Shown here piece by piece: positions 9,825-19,982 of a DNA stretch of 64,000 bases; the first letter of the stretch is position 1, and each line of letters begins with the position of its first letter. Origin of the DNA: Variovorax paradoxus (GTDB taxonomy: Bacteria; Pseudomonadota; Gammaproteobacteria; Burkholderiales; Burkholderiaceae_C); contig NZ_CP102931.1 in the NCBI RefSeq assembly GCF_024734665.1, positions 4,710,001 through 4,774,000 on the forward strand, written 5' to 3'. The notes under the pieces were generated by a model. The model was not told the origin of the DNA. It did not search any database and saw only the letters and a program-made list of their open reading frames with translations. Both the position numbers and the translations under genes were made by a program.

Positions 9825-10825
9825 TCGAACAACTCACCGCCCGCCCGCAGGACTTCAACCTGTTCCAGGCCATCAGCCTGCTCGAGCGCGCCGCGCCCGA
9901 GGCGGTGCCCGTGGGCCGCTCGCAAGGCCCGCGCGAACGCGAGGCCGTGCGGCTGCATGCCTTCGTCACGCTGGCGTTCGAAGCCAGCGACGTGCGCGAA
10001 GTCGGCACCGATGCATCGACCGGCGAGCCCTTCGAGCTCACCACGCCCGCCCTTTCGCTGGGCGGCAGCGGCGGCCCGCTGCCGATGCCCTTCACCGAGA
10101 TGCTGCTGGAGCGCCGGCAGCAGCGCGACCACGCGACGGGGGACTTCCTCGACATCTTCAATCACCGCTTCCTGGCCTTCCTGTACCGCAGCCGCCGCAA
10201 GCACCACGTGGCGCTCAACCCGCAGTCGCCTTCGAGCTCCACGCTGGCGTCCACGCTCGATGCGGCCAGCGCACTGGGCCTGCGCGCCGGCGTGCGCGCA
10301 CCCGACGGCTCTGCCCTGTGGCTGCGCCATGCCGGCCTGCTCGGCGGCGCGCCGCGCGGCATGACCGCGCTGCTGGCCCTGCTGCGTGACCGCCTCGGCG
10401 TGCAGGTGCACGGCACGCAGTTCCGTGGCCGCTGGCTCGCGCTGGAGCCCGATGCCTCGGCGCGGCTGGACATGCGCACGCCGCTGGGCGGCGGCGCCGT
10501 GCTTGGCAAGCGCGTGTGGGACCAGGGCGCCGGCATCCGCCTCACCTTCAGCAACCTGAGCCAGCAGCGCCTGCGCGCCCTGCTGCCACGCGGTGCCGAC
10601 CATGCGCTCGCCAAATGGCTGGTGCGCCGCTTCATTCCGCAAGACCTGAAGGTCGAGATGGAGCTGAGCCTCGCTCCCACCGAGTTGCGCAGCAGCGTGC
10701 TCGGCGCCGCGAACCCGATGCGACTGGGCTGGACCTCGTGGGTCGCGGGCCCGACCTTTCGCGGCGCACTGCCGCCCGTTCATCACACCCTGACCAGCGA
10801 CGGCGGCGACGCGCCCGGCGCCTGA
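9821..10825 (+). CDS. tssG: T6SS baseplate protein TssG
   Basis: Baseplate wedge protein partnering with TssF. The GTG at 9821 overlaps the tssF stop as GTGA and gives a 334-residue protein beginning IEQLTARPQDFNLFQAISLL, which matches the family N-terminus; an earlier in-frame GTG at 9788 would add 11 unconserved residues. Further family blocks are the DIFNHRFLAFLYRSRRKHH segment and the VRRFIPQDLKVEMEL segment near the C-terminus. Confidence 0.95.
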   Translation: MIEQLTARPQDFNLFQAISLLERAAPEAVPVGRSQGPREREAVRLHAFVTLAFEASDVREVGTDASTGEPFELTTPALSLGGSGGPLPMPFTEMLLERRQQRDHATGDFLDIFNHRFLAFLYRSRRKHHVALNPQSPSSSTLASTLDAASALGLRAGVRAPDGSALWLRHAGLLGGAPRGMTALLALLRDRLGVQVHGTQFRGRWLALEPDASARLDMRTPLGGGAVLGKRVWDQGAGIRLTFSNLSQQRLRALLPRGADHALAKWLVRRFIPQDLKVEMELSLAPTELRSSVLGAANPMRLGWTSWVAGPTFRGALPPVHHTLTSDGGDAPGA

Positions 10826-10839
10826 CCCGAACACTACTC

Positions 10840-13572
<2,733 letters not shown>

Positions 13573-13575
13573 TAG

Positions 13576-15522
13576 ATGAACATGCGCGAAGGCTTCACCC
13601 AGCACGCCGCCTTCCTGACGGTGAAGACCGTGCTCGGGCCGGACGAACTGCTGCTCGACGCCTTCCAGGCCGCCGAGGGGTTGTCGCAGCTGTTCGCGTG
13701 CTCGCTCACCATGCGCTCCCCTTCGAGCGAGCTGAAGGCCGCCGACCTGATCGGCACCTCCGCCACGGTTGCGCTGCAACGGCCCGAGAAGGAAACCCGC
13801 TTCTTCAACGGCATCGTCTCGCGCTTCACCTACCTGGGCAGCAACCGGGACTTCGCGACCTACTCGCTCGAACTCGTGCCGCGCATGTGGCTGCTCACGC
13901 TGGGGCGCGACCGCGTCATCTACCAGAGCATGAGCACGCCCGACATCCTGCAGAAGGTGCTCGGCGAGTTCGGCGTGGCCTTCAGCACGCAGCTGCAGGG
14001 CACCTACGCACCTCGCGAATACTGCGTGCGCTACGACGAGACGGCCTTCGACTTCGTCTCGCGCCTGATGGAAGAGGAAGGCATCTTCTACTTCTTCACC
14101 TTCGCGGACGGCGCGCACACGCTGGTGCTGGCCGACAGCAACTCGGCGTGCATGCCCTGCCCCCACGCGGAAAAGCTCGTCATGCGCAACAGCGAGGAAG
14201 GCTACGCCCACACCCATGCCGTTACCCGCTTCGAGTCGGACGCCCGGCTGGTGACCAAGGACCAGGCGGTGGACGACTACGACTTCCTCACGCCCGACAC
14301 CGATCTGCGGCAGCAGCACGATGGAAAGATCGGGCGCGGCCTCGACTACGAATATCCCTCGCGCGTGCCTGCGGCGGCCGGCGCGGCGCGCGCGCGCATC
14401 CGCCTGGAAATGCACCAGACCGGCAGCCAGTCGGGCCGCGGCGACAGCCATTGCCACTACCTGACGCCGGGCACCACCTTCACGCTGGAAGAGCATGCTC
14501 GCGAGGATCTCAACGTGAAGCACGTGGTGCACAGCGTGCGGCACCACGCCGAGCGCGAGCACTACAGCAACAGCTTCGAGACCCTGCCTCCCGAGCTGCC
14601 CTTTCGCCCGCAACGCCTCACGCCGCGACCGGTGGTGGCCGGCAACCATACGGCGCAGGTGGTGGGCCCGGCCGGCGAAGAAATCTGGACCGACGAGCAC
14701 GGGCGCATCAAGGTGCAGTTTCCGTGGGACCAGCTGGGCAAGAAGAACGACAAGAGTTCGTGCTGGATCCGCGTCTCGCAGATGTGGGCCGGCAAGGGCT
14801 GGGGCGCCCTCTTCCTGCCGCGCATCGGGCAGGAGGTGGTCGTGAGCTATGTCGATGGCGATCCCGACCGGCCGCTGGTCTCGGGCAGCGTCTACAACGG
14901 CACGAACCCCACGCCGGTCACCCTGCCTGGCATGTCGTCGCAAAGCACGATCCGCTCGCGCTCGACCAAGACCGGCGACGCGGGCAACGAAATGCGCTTC
15001 GAGGACAAGAAGGGCTCCGAAGAGTTCTACCTGCACGCCCAGAAAGACATGCGCGTGGAAATCGAGAACGACCTGACCACCACGGTGATGGCCGGCAACG
15101 AGCTCCACACCGTCACAAAGGGCAACCGCACGGTCAAGGTCGACACGGGCAACGAAATCCACTCGGTGAAGGGCACACGCGCGCTGGACGTCACGGGCAA
15201 CGAAACGCACGACAACAAGGCCAACTTCACGCAGACGGTCACCGGCAACTACGAGCTCAAGGTCACGGGCAACCTGGTGATCGACGTGACAGGCACCCTG
15301 CTCATCAAGTCGGCCCAGACGCTGGACCTGAAGGCCGGCACCGACCTGGGCGCCAACGCCGGCATCAACTTCAAGGCCGAGGCCGGCGTGGCGCTGTCGG
15401 CCAAGGGCGGCGCCTCGCTGTCGAACGAGGCGCCTTCGATCAGCAGCAAGGCCTCGGGCATGAACGCCGTCGAAGGCGGCGGCATGGTCACGCTCAAGGG
15501 CGGGCTGGTGAAGATCAATTGA
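13576..15522 (+). CDS. vgrG: T6SS spike protein VgrG (TssI)
   Basis: Trimeric spike at the tip of the Hcp tube. The order is a gp27-like base (residues about 1-380, with YQSMSTPDILQKVL and FVSRLMEEEGIFYFF), an OB-fold gp5-like segment (GPAGEEIWTDEHGRIKVQFPWD), then a beta-helical needle with repeated TGNE and VTGN motifs. The protein ends after the needle at 648 residues with GGMVTLKGGLVKIN, so there is no fused effector domain; cargo must be carried by separate proteins such as the two genes that follow. Its ATG is three bases after the clpV stop. Confidence 0.97.
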   Translation: MNMREGFTQHAAFLTVKTVLGPDELLLDAFQAAEGLSQLFACSLTMRSPSSELKAADLIGTSATVALQRPEKETRFFNGIVSRFTYLGSNRDFATYSLELVPRMWLLTLGRDRVIYQSMSTPDILQKVLGEFGVAFSTQLQGTYAPREYCVRYDETAFDFVSRLMEEEGIFYFFTFADGAHTLVLADSNSACMPCPHAEKLVMRNSEEGYAHTHAVTRFESDARLVTKDQAVDDYDFLTPDTDLRQQHDGKIGRGLDYEYPSRVPAAAGAARARIRLEMHQTGSQSGRGDSHCHYLTPGTTFTLEEHAREDLNVKHVVHSVRHHAEREHYSNSFETLPPELPFRPQRLTPRPVVAGNHTAQVVGPAGEEIWTDEHGRIKVQFPWDQLGKKNDKSSCWIRVSQMWAGKGWGALFLPRIGQEVVVSYVDGDPDRPLVSGSVYNGTNPTPVTLPGMSSQSTIRSRSTKTGDAGNEMRFEDKKGSEEFYLHAQKDMRVEIENDLTTTVMAGNELHTVTKGNRTVKVDTGNEIHSVKGTRALDVTGNETHDNKANFTQTVTGNYELKVTGNLVIDVTGTLLIKSAQTLDLKAGTDLGANAGINFKAEAGVALSAKGGASLSNEAPSISSKASGMNAVEGGGMVTLKGGLVKIN

Positions 15523-15535
15523 ACGATTGAACGCC

Positions 15536-16261
15536 ATGGCACTTCCTTCCCTCCCAACAAAAGACCTGGCCTCGGTGCCCGAGGCCGTGGTGCGCGAAGC
15601 CCTCGACGGTGCAGGCCAGACGGTGGTGCGCGCGTCGTTCCTGGGCGACGTGCCGCACGGGCCGATGCAGGTGTTCTCGGCCGCGGGCAAGCCCGCGATG
15701 GAGGCTTCTTATCAAGCCGGCGTGCCGCACGGCGCCATGCGCCTGTTCGACGAACGCGGCCAGCTGCTGCAGGAAACGCAGCGCTTCGGCGGCGTGGCCG
15801 AAGGCACCACGCGCAGCTACTACCCCAGCGGCAAGCTCATGCAGACGCACCAGCACGTGCGCGGCACGCTGCACGGCGATGCCGTGGCATACGCCGAGTC
15901 AGGCGACGTCACGGCGCGGCTGCGCTACGTGGCCGGCCGCCTCGAAGGCGAAGCCACCTACTACAACGAAGGCCGCATGGTGCGGCGCGAGCAGTACCGC
16001 GCCGGCCTGCTCAACGGTGAAGTGCTCGACTACCTGGCAAGCGGCGGCGTGGCGCAGTCGTCCACCTACGTGGCCAGCGTGCTGCACGGCCCGCTGCAGC
16101 GCTTCTGGCCCAACGGGCAGCTGATGGAAGAAATCGCCTACCGCCAGGGCAAGCCGCACGGCAACCCGCGCCGCTTCGACCAGACGGGCCGCGAGGTCGT
16201 GGAGACGGCCGCATCGCCGGGCTTCATGAAGAGCCTGGAAAAAATCGTGAGGGGAGGCTGA
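15536..16261 (+). CDS. MORN-like (YwqK-type) repeat protein in the VgrG-PAAR interval
   Basis: A 241-residue protein built almost entirely of short repeats with the pattern G-x-x-H/E-G-x-x-x-x-Y/F-x-x-x-G-x-L, visible about eight times (for example GVPHGAMRLFDERGQLLQE, SYYPSGKLMQTHQHVRGTLHG and FWPNGQLMEEIAYRQGKPHG). This is the MORN-variant (MORN_2, YwqK-like) repeat, which folds as a beta-meander and usually mediates binding. There is no signal peptide or membrane segment. It occupies the place where T6SS clusters often keep an effector, adaptor or chaperone, between vgrG and the PAAR-like gene, with 3 bp to the next start. ATG at 15536 is chosen. Whether it is an adaptor, immunity protein or effector cannot be told from sequence. 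Confidence 0.8.
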   Translation: MALPSLPTKDLASVPEAVVREALDGAGQTVVRASFLGDVPHGPMQVFSAAGKPAMEASYQAGVPHGAMRLFDERGQLLQETQRFGGVAEGTTRSYYPSGKLMQTHQHVRGTLHGDAVAYAESGDVTARLRYVAGRLEGEATYYNEGRMVRREQYRAGLLNGEVLDYLASGGVAQSSTYVASVLHGPLQRFWPNGQLMEEIAYRQGKPHGNPRRFDQTGREVVETAASPGFMKSLEKIVRGG

Positions 16262-16264
16262 GCC

Positions 16265-16654
16265 ATGGGCATGCACGTCTGCATGGGGGCCACGCTGCAG
16301 TGCAGCTTCGGCGCCGCGCCTTCCAACCTCGTGGTGCTGCCGGTGAACGCGGTGGTCACCAGCGGCGTGCCGGCCGCCACCATCATGGACAACAAGCCGA
16401 TCGCCAACATCCTGCCCTTCGGCACCTGCAACAGCATGTCGAACCCGATGGTGGCCGCAGCCACCGCCGCCGCGCTCGGTGCCTTCACGCCGATGCCCTG
16501 CATTCCGGTGACGGCCGCGCCCTGGGCACCCGGCTCGCCCACGGTGCTGGTCGGCAGCATTCCCGCCCTGCAGGACAGCTCGAAGCTCGCATGCAACTGG
16601 GGCGGCGTGATCCAGGTCGTCGTGCCGGGGCAGTTCACTTCAATGGTCCCCTGA
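16265..16654 (+). CDS. DUF4280 PAAR-like spike-tip protein
   Basis: Small (129 residues) protein of the DUF4280 family, considered PAAR-like and expected to cap the VgrG spike. Visible hallmarks are MGMHVCMGATLQCSFG at the N-terminus, the DNKPIANILPFGTC block, and PCIPVTAAPW with GGVIQVVVPGQ near the end, including several conserved cysteines. There is no C-terminal toxin domain. It lies three bases after the MORN-repeat gene and is followed by the amino-acid module. Confidence 0.88.
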   Translation: MGMHVCMGATLQCSFGAAPSNLVVLPVNAVVTSGVPAATIMDNKPIANILPFGTCNSMSNPMVAAATAAALGAFTPMPCIPVTAAPWAPGSPTVLVGSIPALQDSSKLACNWGGVIQVVVPGQFTSMVP

Positions 16655-16683
16655 CCTGGTCACCACCTACTCCTGCCCACCCC

Positions 16684-16911
16684 ATGTCTCAATACGTTTT
16701 CACGATGAGCTCCCGCATGGTCGCCATCACGGTGACCTGCCTGGTGCTGCTGTGCGTCCTGCTGTTCCTGATGGGCGTGGAGATCGGCAAGCTGCTGGCG
16801 CCCGCGCCCATCGCTGCTGCTCCTGCCGTCACGGCGCCCGCGCCAATGCAGTCGCCCTCCCCCGCACCTGCCCCCGCAGCCGCGCCGGCTCCCGCCGCCT
16901 CCACCCAATGA
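16684..16911 (+). CDS. Small single-pass membrane protein of the T6SS insert
   Basis: A 75-residue protein with one transmembrane helix (residues about 10-36, MVAITVTCLVLLCVLLFLMG) and an Ala/Pro/Ser-rich tail of about 35 residues. I recognise no family. The topology suggests a short cytoplasmic start, one membrane pass and a flexible tail, perhaps in the periplasm. It starts 29 bp after the PAAR-like gene and its stop overlaps the ATG of the binding-protein gene (ATGA), so it belongs to the same transcription unit and looks like the first gene of the inserted amino-acid module. Confidence 0.7.
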   Translation: MSQYVFTMSSRMVAITVTCLVLLCVLLFLMGVEIGKLLAPAPIAAAPAVTAPAPMQSPSPAPAPAAAPAPAASTQ

Positions 16912-17936
16912 CCAAAGTAGATCCAAGCATGTCGAACAACACACGACACCTCACGGGCATGCACAGCGCGCTGCGTCGCCTCGCCCTTCCGACATTGCTG
17001 GCGCTGGCCGGCCTCTGCGCGGGCGGCCCCGCTGGCGCGGCAGGCGAACGGCCCGTGGCGCAGGGCGTGATCGCCGTGCCCGCCGCACTCGCTGCGCCTG
17101 CCGCCGCAGCGCCCGCGTTTCCGGTCGAGCCGGCAGCCCCCGTCGCGCCACCGGCGCCCGTGCTCACCAACGGCCTCGTGCGCGTGCCCGACGGCCGCCT
17201 GCTCGCGCCCGACATCGCGCGCATCGTGACGCGCGGCGAGCTCGTGGTGGCCATGCTCAAGGTCGACACGCCGCCGTTCTTCTTCTTCGACGACGCCGGC
17301 CAGTGGACCGGACTCGAGGTCGGCCTTGCGCAGTCGCTCGCCAAGGAGCTGGGCGTGAAGCTGCGCTTCAACCGCGAGGCCGGCACCTTCAACGCGGTGG
17401 TCGACCTGCTGGCCAACGGCCAGGCCGACCTGGCCATCAGCAAGCTGTCGCGCACGCTGGCGCGCACGCAGACCATTGCGTTCAGCGACGCCTACCTCAC
17501 GCTGAACCACTCGCTGATCTTGAACCGCATGAAGTTCGCGCAGATCTCGCACGGGCGGCCTCTGCCGGAGGTCATTCGCAACTTCAACGGCAGCATCGGC
17601 GTGATCGCCAAGTCGTCTTTCGCGGACTACGCGCGCACCAACTTCCCGCACGCCAAGGTGCAGGAGTTCCCGACCTGGAACGAGGTGCTGGTGGCCCTGC
17701 ACAAGGGCGAGATCGTGAGCGCCTACCGCGACGAGTTCGAGGTCAAGCGCGTGCTCAAGGCCGACCCGACCGTGTCGCTCGTGCTGCGCACCGTGACGCT
17801 GAAGGATCTTGAAGACACGCTGGGCATCGGCGTGGCCGTGACCGACACCACGCTGCTGGCCTACGTCAACCAGTTCCTCGCCCAGCGCACCGAGAAGCTG
17901 GACATCCAGAAGGTGCTGCAGGCACTCGACCGCTGA
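16908..17936 (+). CDS. Periplasmic amino-acid-binding protein (SBP_bac_3 type) in the T6SS locus
   Basis: A 342-residue protein with an N-terminal hydrophobic segment (RRLALPTLLALAGLCAGG, probable signal peptide or anchor), an Ala/Pro-rich linker of about 55 residues, and a family-3 solute-binding domain from about residue 105. The domain has the ELVVAMLKVDTPPFFFFD start, the WTGLEVGLAQSLAKELGV block and an AR-x7-FSDAYL segment, where binding proteins contact the ligand backbone. Family members bind polar or acidic amino acids. No ABC permease or ATPase gene accompanies it; instead DAACS-type transporters follow, which is unusual. The long linker could let it sit at a distance from the inner membrane. 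ATG 16908 overlaps the previous stop; ATG 16929 is an alternative. Confidence 0.82.
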   Translation: MTKVDPSMSNNTRHLTGMHSALRRLALPTLLALAGLCAGGPAGAAGERPVAQGVIAVPAALAAPAAAAPAFPVEPAAPVAPPAPVLTNGLVRVPDGRLLAPDIARIVTRGELVVAMLKVDTPPFFFFDDAGQWTGLEVGLAQSLAKELGVKLRFNREAGTFNAVVDLLANGQADLAISKLSRTLARTQTIAFSDAYLTLNHSLILNRMKFAQISHGRPLPEVIRNFNGSIGVIAKSSFADYARTNFPHAKVQEFPTWNEVLVALHKGEIVSAYRDEFEVKRVLKADPTVSLVLRTVTLKDLEDTLGIGVAVTDTTLLAYVNQFLAQRTEKLDIQKVLQALDR

Positions 17937-17959
17937 GCCGCAAAGAACACGCACCCATC

Positions 17960-19234
17960 ATGAATTCCTCCAAGCTCTACGCCTTCGTCCTCAACCCCTG
18001 GGTCGTGATCATCAGCCTCGGGGCCGGCGTGGCCTTCGGCATGCTCGCGCCCCCGCTCGCGACCACCCTGAGTTTCGTGGGCGACATCTACGTCGACCTG
18101 CTGAAGATGATCACGCTGCCCTTCATGGTCTCGGCCGTGATCTTCAGCCTGCAGCGGCTGTTTCGCGACGGCGGCACGGCCAGCCTGCTGGGGCGCGTGG
18201 CGCTGGTGTTCCTCGCGTTCTCGGCCTTCGTGGCCATTGCCGGCGCGGCCACGCTGCTGCTGCTTCGCCCCGGCGAGAACCTGCCGGCCAGCACCATGCA
18301 GACCTTCGGCCAGATCGTCGGCGGCGACCTGAGCGCCAGCGACACGGCCATGAGCCTGCGCGGCACCGACGAAGTGAAGAAGACCGCCAGCTTCGCCGAC
18401 ATGCTGGTGAGCCTGGTGCCCGCCAACATCTTCACGGCACTGGCCAACGGCGACACGCTCAAGACGCTGGTGTTCGCGCTGCTGTTCGGCCTGGCGGTGG
18501 GGCACGTGCCCACGCGCATTTCAGACGGCCTCACGCAGGCGCTCGAAACCGTCTATCACGCCTGCCAGACGCTGATGCGCTGGCTGAGCTTTCCACTGCC
18601 GGTGGTGCTGTTCTGCATGAGCGCGGCGCAGCTGGGCAAGACGGGCATAGAGCCGCTGCGCGCGATGGGTGCCTTCGTGCTGGCTTTCCTGGTGGTGTCG
18701 ACGGTGCTGCTGGCGGTGGCCTGCGTGATCATCTGGAAGCGCTCCAACGGCACGCTGGGGCAAACGCTCAACGCCATGCGCGGCCCCTTCGCGCTGGCGC
18801 TGGCCACGCGCAGCAGCGCCACCTGCATGCCGATCATGATCGAGAGCCTGGTCACGCGGCTGGGCTTCGCGCGCTCGCGGGTCGAGCTGCTGGTGCCGCT
18901 CACGGTGTCGCTGCTGCGCATCGGGCCGGTCGTGTACTACGTGTGCGCCACGCTTTTCATCGCGCAGATCTACGGCCGCTCGCTGTCGCCGGTGGAAATC
19001 GGCATCGTGCTCACCTCCTCGGTGCTCGCGGGCTTTGCCTCGGCGGGCATGACGGGGCTGGTGACGGTGTCGCTGATCGGCATGACCTGCACCTACCTGG
19101 GCCTGCCCTTCGAGGCGGCGTTCATCCTGTTCCTGGCGGTGGACCCGGTGTGCGACATGCTGCGCACGCTGGTGCTAGTCATCGGCAACACCGCGGCCGT
19201 CGCTGTCGTGTGCCCCCGGCCACTGAAGATCTAG
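17960..19234 (+). CDS. DAACS-family (glutamate/aspartate-type) transporter with altered cation site, copy 1
   Basis: A 424-residue multi-pass inner-membrane protein of the dicarboxylate/amino acid:cation symporter family. Helical hairpins are recognisable: HP1 TRSSATCMP at 283-291, HP2 GFASAGMTG at 358-366, and the TM8 signature with D395, D399, R402 and T403. R402 corresponds to the arginine that recognises the acidic side chain and D399 to the aspartate that holds the amino group in GltPh. However, the TM7 NMDGT motif is replaced by LRIGP (319-323), and the TM8 asparagine and final aspartate used for sodium are L406 and N410. It may therefore bind an amino acid without normal sodium coupling. 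It lies between the binding protein and the racemase. Confidence 0.85.
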   Translation: MNSSKLYAFVLNPWVVIISLGAGVAFGMLAPPLATTLSFVGDIYVDLLKMITLPFMVSAVIFSLQRLFRDGGTASLLGRVALVFLAFSAFVAIAGAATLLLLRPGENLPASTMQTFGQIVGGDLSASDTAMSLRGTDEVKKTASFADMLVSLVPANIFTALANGDTLKTLVFALLFGLAVGHVPTRISDGLTQALETVYHACQTLMRWLSFPLPVVLFCMSAAQLGKTGIEPLRAMGAFVLAFLVVSTVLLAVACVIIWKRSNGTLGQTLNAMRGPFALALATRSSATCMPIMIESLVTRLGFARSRVELLVPLTVSLLRIGPVVYYVCATLFIAQIYGRSLSPVEIGIVLTSSVLAGFASAGMTGLVTVSLIGMTCTYLGLPFEAAFILFLAVDPVCDMLRTLVLVIGNTAAVAVVCPRPLKI

Positions 19235-19247
19235 AGGGCACGCACTC

Positions 19248-19982
19248 ATGTCACGCATCGGCGTTCTCGGCGGCATGGGCCCATCGGCAACGGTGGACTT
19301 CATGGAAAAGATCATCCAGCTCACTCCCGCCACGCGCGACCAGGAGCACCTGCCGGTGATCGTGGCGAACCTGCCGCACGTGCCGGACCGCTCCAGCGCC
19401 ATCCTGGGCACGGGGCCCGACCCGCTGAGCTCGCTGCTCGCGGGCATTGACGTGCTCAACGACATCGGCGTGGGCGTGATCGCGATTCCCTGCAACTCGT
19501 CGCATCACTGGTATGCGCAGATGGTCGAGCACAGCCGGGCACCGGTGATCCACATCGCGCAGTCGTGCGTGGCCGCCATTGCCACGGCACCGAACGAACG
19601 GCCGGTGCGGGTGGCGGTGCTCGCCACGCGAGGCGCGCTGGCCTCGGGCTTCTACCAGCAGGCGCTGCGCGAACGCGGCATCGACTTTCTCGTGCCCGAC
19701 GCCACGACCGGCCAGGACCACGTGGACGCCTGCATTCGCGCCGTAAAGGGCGGCGACGTGCAGGCCGGCGCGGCAGCCTTCGAGCTTGCGCTGGAAGCAC
19801 TGGCCGCCACCGGCGCCACCGCGGTGATCATGGGCTGCACCGAATTGCCGATCGCCGCGAAGGCCGCGAACGCCGCCGGGCACAGCGCCCTGACGCTGAT
19901 CGACAGCTCGCTGGAGCTGGCCCGTGCCACGGTCGCTTTCGCACTCGACAAGGGATGGAACAAGCCGACATGGGTTTCCTGA
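19248..19982 (+). CDS. Aspartate/glutamate-type amino acid racemase in the T6SS locus
   Basis: A 244-residue cytosolic enzyme of the PLP-independent Asp/Glu racemase superfamily, interconverting L- and D- forms of an amino acid by a two-cysteine mechanism. The N-terminal IGVLGGMGPSATVDFMEKI, the first catalytic cysteine C82 in PCNSSHHW, and the second, C197, in MGCTELP are all present, so it is probably active. The CNSSH variant in place of the common CNTAH leaves the substrate open (Asp, Glu or another amino acid). It starts 13 bp after transporter 1 and overlaps transporter 2, tying it to amino-acid transport within the secretion operon. Confidence 0.9.
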   Translation: MSRIGVLGGMGPSATVDFMEKIIQLTPATRDQEHLPVIVANLPHVPDRSSAILGTGPDPLSSLLAGIDVLNDIGVGVIAIPCNSSHHWYAQMVEHSRAPVIHIAQSCVAAIATAPNERPVRVAVLATRGALASGFYQQALRERGIDFLVPDATTGQDHVDACIRAVKGGDVQAGAAAFELALEALAATGATAVIMGCTELPIAAKAANAAGHSALTLIDSSLELARATVAFALDKGWNKPTWVS

